DNA of 64,000 bases from Oscillospiraceae bacterium (lineage in GTDB: Bacteria > Bacillota > Clostridia > Oscillospirales > CAG-272): contig CP091718.1 in NCBI GenBank assembly GCA_022009675.1, positions 124,001 to 188,000 on the forward strand, read 5' to 3'. Positions 19,374 through 27,424 of the stretch are shown here, piece after piece. The notes below the pieces were generated by a model that saw nothing but the letters and a program-made list of their open reading frames with translations, was not told the DNA's origin and searched no databases. The position numbers and the translations under genes were made by a program. Within the stretch, counting starts at the first letter, position 1. The number at the start of each line of letters is the position of its first letter.

Positions 19374-20266
19374 GTAAAATTCTTCGAGCCATGACGCAGG
19401 ACGGGAGCGCCCGCATCCACGTCATCCATTCAACCGACATCGTAAACAGCGCCATACGCTGCCACACTCCGTCCCCAACGGCAACCGCCGCGCTGGGGCG
19501 CACGCTGACGGTAGCCTCCATGATGGGCTGTATGCTGGGTGAGGAGACCGATACCCTAACGCTGTCCATCGACGGCGGGGGTCCCGCCGGGCGGATACTC
19601 GCCGTCAGCGACTGGCGCGGCAATGTTCGCGGCTACATACAGAATCCGAACGCCGATCTGCCGCTCCGCGCAGACGGAAAGCTGGATGTCGGCGGGCTGG
19701 TCGGCAGCAACGGGCTGGTACAGGTCATCAAGGATCTGGGCGGCGAACAGCCCGAGGTCGGCTCGGCTCCGCTGACCAGCGGTGAGATCGCCGAAGACGT
19801 GACCGGGTACTTCGCGCAAAGCGAACAGATCCCCACGCTGTGTGCGCTGGGCGTGCTGGTAGACACCGACCATTCCTGCCGGGCGGCAGGCGGCATCCTC
19901 ATCCAGCTGCTCCCCTTTGCCGATGAGGGCACCATCACCAAACTGGAGCGCAACGCCGGCGCCCTGTCCCGCATCAGCCGCATGATCGGGGACGGGATGG
20001 ACAACCGCGCCATTGCCGATGTCGCATTGCAGGGTATCCCGTATGATATTTTCGACGAGCTGGAGGTCGGCTACCGTTGTAATTGCTCCCGGCAGAGGAT
20101 GGACGCCGTCATGGCATCGCTGGGGCGCGCTCAGGTGGAAAAACTGCTGGCGGAGCAAGTCGCCGAGGGAGAACCGGAGGAGTTGGAGATCGTCTGCCGC
20201 TTCTGCGGCAACCGCTACCGGTACAGCCGGGCGGAGCTGGAAAAACTGCCGTTCAGCAAAGCGTGA
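19370..20266 (+). CDS. hslO: Hsp33 redox-regulated chaperone
   Basis: A 298-residue cytosolic holdase chaperone activated by oxidative unfolding. The C-terminal zinc switch has its four cysteines in 'RCNCSRQR' and 'CRFCGNRY' (CxC and CxxC, about residues 238-273). The N-terminal domain contains the conserved 'IQNPNADLPLR' segment. The length matches the family. The ATG overlaps the previous stop (ATGA), with an AAAGGA site upstream. Together with the flavodiiron protein, this fits oxidative-stress defence in an anaerobe. Confidence 0.95.
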   Translation: MSKILRAMTQDGSARIHVIHSTDIVNSAIRCHTPSPTATAALGRTLTVASMMGCMLGEETDTLTLSIDGGGPAGRILAVSDWRGNVRGYIQNPNADLPLRADGKLDVGGLVGSNGLVQVIKDLGGEQPEVGSAPLTSGEIAEDVTGYFAQSEQIPTLCALGVLVDTDHSCRAAGGILIQLLPFADEGTITKLERNAGALSRISRMIGDGMDNRAIADVALQGIPYDIFDELEVGYRCNCSRQRMDAVMASLGRAQVEKLLAEQVAEGEPEELEIVCRFCGNRYRYSRAELEKLPFSKA

Positions 20267-20286
20267 TCCCGAACAAACCGCAGTGG

Positions 20287-20320
20287 CCCGGAGGATATAT
20301 GCCTCCGGGTGATTCTGTTT
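20287..20320 (+). terminator. likely rho-independent terminator
   Basis: An 8-bp stem CCCGGAGG / CCTCCGGG and a 7-base loop are followed by TGATTCTGTTT, a weak T-rich tail, just after hslO. Confidence 0.7.
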
Positions 20321-20448
20321 CGCAGAAAAATTTACACTGCGTCGCGGGCAGTTTATACGGGGTTCATTTTTGCGTGGTACCATATAAGAAGGTATTTTGT
20401 CAGGAAACCCGACAGGCGTCCCCCTGCCGGGAAACAGGAGATTCACAT

Positions 20449-23400
20449 ATGCAGATCGAAACGGAAAACAAAACGGCATTGCAGTCATCGGGTGTCCCCG
20501 GATCGCTGACCATGGGCGACGGCGAGGTCGCCGTTATCGGCATTGATATCGGCTCCACGACCGCTAAAATCGTCGTCTTTTGCGGCGAGGCGGGATGTCC
20601 CGCCGGGAGCGGGCGGCTGGTCTACTCCTGCTACGAGCGGCACTTTTCGCAGGTGCGTCCCAAGACGCTGGAGTTGCTCCGGCGCGTTCAGCCGCTGGTT
20701 GGGAATCGACGCATCCGCGTCGCCATATCCGGCTCCGCCGGGCTGGGACTGGCACGCGCGGCAAATATCCCGTTCGTTCAGGAGGTTTTTGCCACCGCCG
20801 AAACCGTGCGCCGGCTGGAACCGGACACATCCGCCGTCATTGAACTGGGCGGGGAGGATGCCAAGATCATCTTCTTCGACGGCGGATTGGATGAACGTAT
20901 GAACGGCAACTGTGCCGGCGGAACGGGTGCTTTCATCGACCAGATGGCTACCCTGCTTGACCTGACCATTGAGGAAATGGACGAGCTGAGCCTGCGCCAC
21001 ACGCGCATCTACCCCATCGCCTCGCGGTGCGGCGTATTCGCCAAGACCGACATCCAGCCACTGCTGAATCAGGGTGCCGCCAAGGAAAACATCGCCGCCA
21101 GCATCTATGCCGCCGTTGCCAGCCAGACCATCGCCGGACTGGCGCAGGGGCGGCGCATCGGAGGAAAAGTCATGTTCCTGGGCGGTCCCCTGTACTACTG
21201 TCAGGGACTGCGCGCGGCATTCCGGGAAGCGCTGAAGCTGGATGACAAACACGCACTGTTCCCGGAATACGGTCGGCTGTCGGTCGCGCTGGGCGCGGCA
21301 CTGTACGCCGCCGGGCAAGACTGGGAAACCGACATGGACGCTCTGCTCGCTGACGTGGAGGAATCCTGCCGCTCCATGCCCACAACGGCGCACACCCCGC
21401 CGCTGTTCGCCTCCGAGGAGGAGTACCGCGCATTCTGCGAACGCCACAACCGCGCGACCGCCAAGGCGGTATACCCGGCGGATTACAGCGGCGATGCTTT
21501 CCTAGGCATCGACTGCGGCTCCACCACCACCAAGCTGGTGCTGATGGGCAGGGACGGGGAGATTCTGTACGCCTACTACGACTCCAACCGGGGCAATCCG
21601 GTCAGCATCGTGCAGGAACAGCTCACCGAAATATACCGCCTGTGCGGCGATCATATCACCATCAAAGGCTCCTGCGTCACCGGCTACGGCGAGGAGCTGA
21701 TCCGTCACGCCTTTCACATCGACCGGGGGCTGGTCGAGACCATGGCGCACTTCACCGCCGCCCGCTACTTCAATCCCAACGTGGACTTCATCCTGGATAT
21801 CGGCGGGCAGGACATCAAATGCTTCAAGGTCCGCAACAACGCCATCGACTCCATCATGCTCAACGAGGCATGTTCCTCCGGGTGCGGCTCCTTCATTGAG
21901 ACTTTCGCCAAATCCATGGGCTACGGTGTGGAGGAATTCGCGCGGCTGGGTCTGTTTGCAAAGGCGCCGGTCGAGTTGGGGACACGCTGTACCGTGTTCA
22001 TGAATTCCTCGGTCAAGCAGGCGCAAAAGGACGGCGCCAGTGTCGGCGACATTTCGGCAGGTCTTTCCCGGAGCGTCGTCAAGAACGCCATCTACAAGGT
22101 CATCCGCGCCAGCAGTGCCGATGAGCTGGGGCACGAGATCGTAGTGCAGGGCGGCACATTCCTCAACGACGCCGTTCTCCGCTCCTTTGAGCGCGAGATC
22201 GGGCGGGAAGTCATCCGTCCCGGCATCGCCGGACTGATGGGCGCCTACGGCGCGGCGCTGTACGCCCGTTCGCTGGGACTTGAGAAGTCCTCCACCCTGT
22301 CCGCCGAGGGCGTCGCCGCCTTCACGCACACCTCCAAGGCAGCCACCTGCCACGGGTGCGGCAACAACTGCCACCTTATCATCAACACCTTTGCGGGAGG
22401 AGAAAAGTACATCTCCGGCAACAAGTGCGAACGCGGTGCCGGCGGGAAACTGCCCGAGGGCGTCGATATCGTCCCCGACCTGCACCGCTACAAGCGCGAA
22501 AAGATCGAGGCGCTGGCGGAATCCGCCCGCGACGGCGGACGCGGCACAGTCGGTCTGCCGCTGGCACTGGGTATGTACGAGCTGGCACCGCTGTGGTTCA
22601 CCTTCTTCACCGAGCTTGGCTTCCGGGTGATCTTCTCCGGTCCTTCCTCGCGGAGTCTGTACCTGCGCGGACAGTACTCCATTCCGTCCGACACCGCCTG
22701 CTATCCCGCCAAGCTGATGCACGGACATATGGAGGATCTGATCGCGCGCGGCGTGGACGCGATCTTCTACCCCTGCCTGACCTACAACATGGACGAACAC
22801 ACCGGGGACAATCACTACAACTGTCCCGTGGTTGCCTATTACTCCGAACTGCTGGCAGGCAACATGGACTCGTTGCAGGGTGTCAATTTCCTGTACCCCT
22901 ACCTCAATATCAACGACAGCAGGCAGCTGGCGAAGGAGCTGTACCGCCTGCTGAAGGATCGCTTCGGCGGCTTTACGCACCGGCAGATAAGCCGCGCCGT
23001 GCAGGCGGGACTGACTGCCTACGAAGCCTGGATGGCGGACATCCGGCGCGAGGGGGAGGCAGCCGTCGCGTGGGCGAGAGAGCGCGGGAGCCGCATCATG
23101 ATCCTTGCCGGGCGACCGTATCACATCGACCCGGAGATCGGGCACGGCATCGATCGGCTGGCGACATCTCTCGGCTTTGCCGTCGTGACAGAGGACAGCA
23201 TCACCGGACTGACTCAACCCGCGCCTGTCCATGTGCTGAACCAGTGGACGTACCATTCCCGCCTGTATGCCGCCGCGCGGTACGCCGTTGCGCACCCGGA
23301 TGTACAGCTGGTACAGCTCGTTTCCTTCGGATGCGGACTGGATGCCATCACGACGGACGAGGTGCGGGAGATACTGGAGCGCGGCGACAAGCTGTATACG

Positions 23401-23583
23401 CAGATCAAGATTGACGAGATCACCAATCTGGGCGCCGTGACTATCCGTCTGCGGAGCCTTATCGGAGCGTTGGAGCTGGCGGAAAAGCCGCATTCGCTCC
23501 CGGACGCAACTGCCGGGCAGACGGCACAGACTTCTGCCGCGCCGTCGCGCTCCGCCATGAAGGGAGGACAGAACCATGCCTGA
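20449..23583 (+). CDS. 2-hydroxyacyl-CoA dehydratase activator-like protein, two ATPase domains plus DUF2229 part
   Basis: A 1,044-residue protein of the BadF/BadG/BcrA/BcrD ATPase family. Two ASKHA ATPase domains are visible, one from 'IGIDIGSTTAKI' (residues ~28-290) and one from 'LGIDCGSTTTKL' (~352-610). Each has an activator-type Cys segment ('GNCAGGTGAFID'; 'EACSSGCGSFIE') that in the characterised activator HgdC holds a 4Fe-4S cluster at the dimer interface. The C-terminal third (~640-1010) is the DUF2229/dehydratase-like part with several Cys ('SDTACYPAKL', 'FYPCLTYN'). In known systems the activator uses ATP to fire single electrons into a dehydratase. ACAGGAG lies eight bases before the ATG. 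The next gene overlaps by 8 nt and supplies the partner. Confidence 0.88.
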   Translation: MQIETENKTALQSSGVPGSLTMGDGEVAVIGIDIGSTTAKIVVFCGEAGCPAGSGRLVYSCYERHFSQVRPKTLELLRRVQPLVGNRRIRVAISGSAGLGLARAANIPFVQEVFATAETVRRLEPDTSAVIELGGEDAKIIFFDGGLDERMNGNCAGGTGAFIDQMATLLDLTIEEMDELSLRHTRIYPIASRCGVFAKTDIQPLLNQGAAKENIAASIYAAVASQTIAGLAQGRRIGGKVMFLGGPLYYCQGLRAAFREALKLDDKHALFPEYGRLSVALGAALYAAGQDWETDMDALLADVEESCRSMPTTAHTPPLFASEEEYRAFCERHNRATAKAVYPADYSGDAFLGIDCGSTTTKLVLMGRDGEILYAYYDSNRGNPVSIVQEQLTEIYRLCGDHITIKGSCVTGYGEELIRHAFHIDRGLVETMAHFTAARYFNPNVDFILDIGGQDIKCFKVRNNAIDSIMLNEACSSGCGSFIETFAKSMGYGVEEFARLGLFAKAPVELGTRCTVFMNSSVKQAQKDGASVGDISAGLSRSVVKNAIYKVIRASSADELGHEIVVQGGTFLNDAVLRSFEREIGREVIRPGIAGLMGAYGAALYARSLGLEKSSTLSAEGVAAFTHTSKAATCHGCGNNCHLIINTFAGGEKYISGNKCERGAGGKLPEGVDIVPDLHRYKREKIEALAESARDGGRGTVGLPLALGMYELAPLWFTFFTELGFRVIFSGPSSRSLYLRGQYSIPSDTACYPAKLMHGHMEDLIARGVDAIFYPCLTYNMDEHTGDNHYNCPVVAYYSELLAGNMDSLQGVNFLYPYLNINDSRQLAKELYRLLKDRFGGFTHRQISRAVQAGLTAYEAWMADIRREGEAAVAWARERGSRIMILAGRPYHIDPEIGHGIDRLATSLGFAVVTEDSITGLTQPAPVHVLNQWTYHSRLYAAARYAVAHPDVQLVQLVSFGCGLDAITTDEVREILERGDKLYTQIKIDEITNLGAVTIRLRSLIGALELAEKPHSLPDATAGQTAQTSAAPSRSAMKGGQNHA

Positions 23584-24961
23584 GACGTCGAAAGACCGGC
23601 GCACCGCCTGCGCGGGCACTGACGGTCCCGGTTGCGCCGGATGTGCCGGATGCGACACGCCGGATCGGAACGCCGAACCGGAGCGTGTCATCTTTACCGA
23701 GGAAATGCGCAAGACCTATACCATTCTCATGCCCACCATGCTGCCGCGCCATTTCCGCATCGTGTCCCGCGTGTTCGCGCGGTTCGGCTACAAGACCGAG
23801 CCGCTGGAGATCGGACTGCACGGCGACAGCCGCCCGGTCATTGATGCCGGACTGAAGTACGTCCACAACGATGCCTGCTACCCTGCCATTCTGATCGTCG
23901 GGCAGTTCATCGCCGCCCTGGAGAGCGGACAGTACGACCCGCACAAAGTCGCCCTGCTGCTGACACAGACCGGCGGCGGCTGCCGCGCCTCCAACTACAT
24001 CGCGCTGCTGCGCAAGGCGCTGATCCGGGCAGGCTACGCCTATGTACCGGTCATCTCGCTCAACACGGTCGGGCTGGAGCAGATGCCCGGCTTCAAAATC
24101 ACGCTCCCCTTGCTGCACAAAGGACTGTACGCCATCCTGTACGGAGATCTCATCATGCTCCTGCTCAATCAGTGCCGCCCCTACGAAACCGTTCCCGGCA
24201 CGGCAGAGGCACTCGCGGACGAGTGGAGCACCCGTCTGGCGGAGGAGATGACCTCCGGACGCCTGCGCTACCGTGATGTCAAGGCAACCTACCGCCGCAT
24301 CATCGCGGACTTCGCCGCCATTGACGGCGTCGGCGCCCGCCGGACGGCACCCAAACTCAAGGTGGGCATCGTGGGCGAGATATTCGTCAAATTCTCCGCG
24401 CTGGGCAACAATCAGCTGGAAAAGTTCCTGATCTCCGAGGGCGCCGAACCTGTCATGGGCGGGCTGGTGGACTTCTTCCTGTACTCCATCACAGACTCCA
24501 TCATGGACTACAAACTGTACGGACTGCGCTTTTTCAAGTCCCGCATCTATAAGATCGCATATCGCTTCTTCCTGCACAAGCAGGACGATCTGATCCGCGC
24601 CATCCGGGAGAACGACCTGTTCACGCCGCCGACCTCCTTCCGCCATACCGCCACCATGACGGCGGGCTACATGGGTATGGGCATGAAAATGGGTGAGGGC
24701 TGGCTGCTGACTGCCGAGATGCTGGAACTGATCGACGAAGGCGTGCGCAATATCGTCTGCGCACAGCCCTTCGGCTGTCTGCCCAACCACATCGTGGGCA
24801 AGGGCATGATGAAGCCTATCAAGGAGCGGCATCCGGAAGTCAATCTGGTCGCCATCGACTACGACGCCGGCGCTACGCAGATCAATCAGGAAAACCGCAT
24901 CAAGCTGATGCTCGCCAACGCCAAACGCACGGGCACCGGAGAGGAGGCTGTACGTGGCTGA
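23576..24961 (+). CDS. 2-hydroxyacyl-CoA dehydratase-like partner protein (COG3581 type)
   Basis: A 461-residue protein that often forms the C-terminal part of the activator polypeptide in related bacteria; here it is a separate, overlapping gene. Near the N-terminus is a Cys cluster 'GCAGCAGC' that could bind an Fe-S cluster. Further conserved-looking Cys are in 'NDACYPAIL', 'TGGGCRASNY' and 'QPFGCLPNH'. A dehydratase D-component fold is expected. The physiological substrate is unknown. The start lies inside the end of the activator gene, so the two are almost certainly made together. Confidence 0.85.
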   Translation: MPETSKDRRTACAGTDGPGCAGCAGCDTPDRNAEPERVIFTEEMRKTYTILMPTMLPRHFRIVSRVFARFGYKTEPLEIGLHGDSRPVIDAGLKYVHNDACYPAILIVGQFIAALESGQYDPHKVALLLTQTGGGCRASNYIALLRKALIRAGYAYVPVISLNTVGLEQMPGFKITLPLLHKGLYAILYGDLIMLLLNQCRPYETVPGTAEALADEWSTRLAEEMTSGRLRYRDVKATYRRIIADFAAIDGVGARRTAPKLKVGIVGEIFVKFSALGNNQLEKFLISEGAEPVMGGLVDFFLYSITDSIMDYKLYGLRFFKSRIYKIAYRFFLHKQDDLIRAIRENDLFTPPTSFRHTATMTAGYMGMGMKMGEGWLLTAEMLELIDEGVRNIVCAQPFGCLPNHIVGKGMMKPIKERHPEVNLVAIDYDAGATQINQENRIKLMLANAKRTGTGEEAVRG

Positions 24962-25412
24962 TTTCCGAGGAAGCTTACCCGGTTCTTCATGGGGCGGTAC
25001 GCCCGCAACGATGCTCTGTACAGCGCGTTACTGAATTTTCGTACTGGTCGCGCTGTTTGTCGGCGCCGCCCTGAGCGTTGTCGGAGCAGGCACTTCCCTG
25101 CCCGGCTTCCGCATTGCGGGCGCGGTACTGTACGTGCTGTCGGTCGGGGCAATGGTCTGGTCGGTCTGCCGCTTCCTGTCGCGGAATATCGCCGCCCGTC
25201 AGCGTGAGAACGCCGCATGGCTCGGTTTCCTGAGCAAGGTAAAATCCCCCTTCTGTAACTGTAAACGCACGCCGCGTCCGGCAGACACGGAAACGCACGT
25301 GTTCCGTGCCTGCCCCGCCTGCCGCTCGGTACTGCGTCTGCCTCGCCAGGCAGGCAAGCATACCGTCCGCTGTCCCCGATGCGGGAAAAGCTTCCGTGTG
25401 CGGATCCGGTGA
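24954..25412 (+). CDS. small membrane protein with C-terminal zinc ribbon (frameshifted)
   Basis: Starting at the GTG that overlaps the preceding stop by 8 nt and correcting two slips (near 24972 and near 25036-25040), one reads a protein of about 152 residues. It begins 'MADFR', then 'RFFMGRYARNDALY', two hydrophobic helices (nt ~25040-25190), a basic linker and a zinc ribbon with 'CPAC' and 'CPRCGKSFRVRI'. The 'FMxGRYGxD' start plus two helices recalls a small clostridial membrane family of unknown role. Only the part from about 25134 is uninterrupted. Function unknown. Confidence 0.6.
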
Positions 25413-25511
25413 CCTGCCCGCGGCGTCACGCGGTGTCCGTACCGCCGGTCTGCCTGCATATAACCTGCATATAAATAACGGGAGACTCCGTGGGGAGTCC
25501 CTGAAACCTGC

Positions 25512-25558
25512 GCGATTGCCGCCGCCCGGATATCCGGGCAGCGGCAATCGCTTTTATT
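25512..25558 (+). terminator. rho-independent terminator
   Basis: A long nearly perfect stem (GCGATTGCCGC ... GCGGCAATCGC, inner CCCGGATATCCGGG) followed by TTTTATT. A second smaller stem (GGGAGACTCC / GGAGTCCC) sits upstream at about 25481-25502. There is no gene between 25413 and the promoter at 25614. Confidence 0.92.
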
Positions 25559-25613
25559 GTCCTATCTGAACACCATATGCACACAAAACGTTCAAAAATA
25601 TATAAACATCCTA

Positions 25614-25642
25614 TTGAAAAACAGTCAAAATTATGCTATACT
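25614..25642 (+). promoter_or_regulatory. sigma-A promoter for the subtilase/cohesin operon
   Basis: TTGAAA, 17-base spacer, TATACT. The leader to 25777 is about 130 nt with no convincing gene or known riboswitch. The flanking sequence is strongly AT-rich compared with the rest of the window. Confidence 0.85.
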
Positions 25643-25776
25643 GAATACAAGCAACCCACAGGGCACCTCGCTACATCGGAAGCAGGTTCCCGGTGCGTTT
25701 TCCGGCACTGCCGAAGCGGACGGACAGTCCGGAAACGCACGAAAGTGATTACACCATCATGGAAAGGAACATGGTT

Positions 25777-26538
25777 ATGAACAGGAAACTCACGAAAGCA
25801 CTGTGCCTGATGCTCAGCGTCATCATGCTGTTCGGCGTAATCCCGATGCAGGCTGTGGCAGAGGCGGTCGATGTGGCGTCATCGAAGGTCGAATACCCGA
25901 CAGGCGACAGCGACGGACTGATCCTTGAATTTTCAAGTGCAGGCGCGCTTGAGGTATTCAGGGCAGTATACGGTGGGCGGACACTCGGCGGCAACATGCT
26001 GCTGGTAGACGGTTCCTACGCGGAAGCTGTGCGCTATGAAAAAATGCCGAACATCGAGTCGGTCACCTACAACTATACGCTGGCGGCGGCGGGCATTGCC
26101 GAGGACTTCGGAACGATGCCTGCCGACCCCGATATGAGCAAGACGAAGGTGTCCGCTCCTTTTCTTAAGTTCATGGGTGAAGTGGGCGATGAAGCAGGAC
26201 TCAGTTCGCTGTACACCGTGCGCGTTGCCGTGCTGGAAACGGGCATTGACGCGACCCACGAGGATCTCGCCGACCGTGTGGTCACGGGCTACGATGCTAT
26301 CAACGATGAGGTAATTTCCAAGGGCGTCAACTCCGACGTCGGTGCGGACGGGCACGGCACAAAGGTCGCCGGTCTTATCGGAGCCGAGGCAGACAACGGC
26401 TTGGGATTCAGCGGCATGGCAGGCAGGTTCCCGGTGGAACTGATCCCGTGCGCGTACTTGACGAGAACGGAAACGGTAGAATATCCGATGTCGTTTGCGG
26501 CATCTATTGGGCGATTGACAACGGCGCAGACATCCTGA
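25777..26538 (+). CDS. giant subtilisin-family surface protein, N-terminal part
   Basis: This is the first piece of a protein I read as one gene from 25777 to 37315 (about 3,840 residues after correcting ~12 single-base breaks). ATG 25777 was chosen because AAAGGA lies eight bases upstream and it gives the signal peptide MNRKLTKALCLMLSVIML. A short propeptide-like region precedes the S8 domain. The first catalytic motif reads VAVLETGID, with Glu154 where subtilases have Asp. The His motif GHGTKVAG is normal at His193. A missing G near 26446 breaks the frame; the neighbouring frame continues 'VRVLDENGNGRISDVV' and 'NGADILNMSFG', typical of subtilases. The protein is secreted. Confidence 0.75.
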   Translation: MNRKLTKALCLMLSVIMLFGVIPMQAVAEAVDVASSKVEYPTGDSDGLILEFSSAGALEVFRAVYGGRTLGGNMLLVDGSYAEAVRYEKMPNIESVTYNYTLAAAGIAEDFGTMPADPDMSKTKVSAPFLKFMGEVGDEAGLSSLYTVRVAVLETGIDATHEDLADRVVTGYDAINDEVISKGVNSDVGADGHGTKVAGLIGAEADNGLGFSGMAGRFPVELIPCAYLTRTETVEYPMSFAASIGRLTTAQTS

Positions 26539-26581
26539 ATATGTCCTTCGGCGCAAAGACCGCCTACTACCCGACCGCACT

Positions 26582-27424
26582 TTGCCAATGCCATCCGCGA
26601 TGCGCGCAGGCAGAATGTGCTGGCGCTCTGCGCGGGCGGAAACACCGATGATATGCTCTACCGGGGAGACCTATGAGGGCTTCTATCCCGCCGATCTGGC
26701 AGGCGCCTATCCGGTTCTCGGCGGAGATTACAGCCTAGCTACCAACGATTATTACTCCTTCAAGCACAAGCAGGGAGACAGAAACGGAATTGATTATGTC
26801 GGTCATACGGGACGCGCTCTGTTTACGGCAGACCGCGGCGGCGGATACACCACCTTCACCGGCACCTCCGCTTCCTGCGCGGCGATTGCGGGCTATACGG
26901 CTGTCATGTTCTCCCTGCTCGGCGGCAGGACGAACCCCGAAGCAATCAACGCCGTAAAGAATTTTTACGTATACGGTCACGGCGGGCAGACCGATTCCTA
27001 TCAGACCTACCACGTCTACCGCTTCAACGACATGGCGTACATGCAGGACAGCGTCAAGGAGGCGTTTATCGACGCCATAAAGGCGACGCGCGTCACGATC
27101 CAGGGAAGCATCGCGTGCCGCAATGTGCTGACGGGCACGGCGGAGATTGTCGGAAAGCTCACCATGGGCGCTTCACTTGCCAAGGACGCAACACTGGTCG
27201 CCTGCAAAGCGGACGGCACGGTGCTGTATACCTCCGCGCCTGTCGCCAAAACGGAAACGGCGCAAACAGAGTATATATTTACGCTTGACACCTCCTCCTT
27301 TGAGGACGGCGAAATCACGCTGAAGATTTTCTACCGCACGGCGGCGGAAGCGGCGGCAGGCAAGGATGCAACGACGGTGATAAATTTTTTTCGGAGTACA
27401 CCGCCATTATCCGCAACAGCTTGA
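26582..27424 (+). CDS. giant subtilisin-family protein, catalytic Ser part (frameshifted fragment)
   Basis: The genuine sequence in this frame begins near 26666, after breaks near 26577 and in the CCGGGG at 26661-26666. It contains the catalytic serine motif 'FTGTSASCAAIAGYTAVMF' (Ser codon at 26867-26869). The oxyanion-hole Asn motif 'CAGGNTDD' lies just before, in the adjacent frame (~26630). After the protease domain comes a beta-rich region. A T7 run at 27384-27390 that should be T8 ends this frame, and the protein continues at 27421. Start coordinates of this fragment are nominal. Confidence 0.65.
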   Translation: MPMPSAMRAGRMCWRSARAETPMICSTGETYEGFYPADLAGAYPVLGGDYSLATNDYYSFKHKQGDRNGIDYVGHTGRALFTADRGGGYTTFTGTSASCAAIAGYTAVMFSLLGGRTNPEAINAVKNFYVYGHGGQTDSYQTYHVYRFNDMAYMQDSVKEAFIDAIKATRVTIQGSIACRNVLTGTAEIVGKLTMGASLAKDATLVACKADGTVLYTSAPVAKTETAQTEYIFTLDTSSFEDGEITLKIFYRTAAEAAAGKDATTVINFFRSTPPLSATA

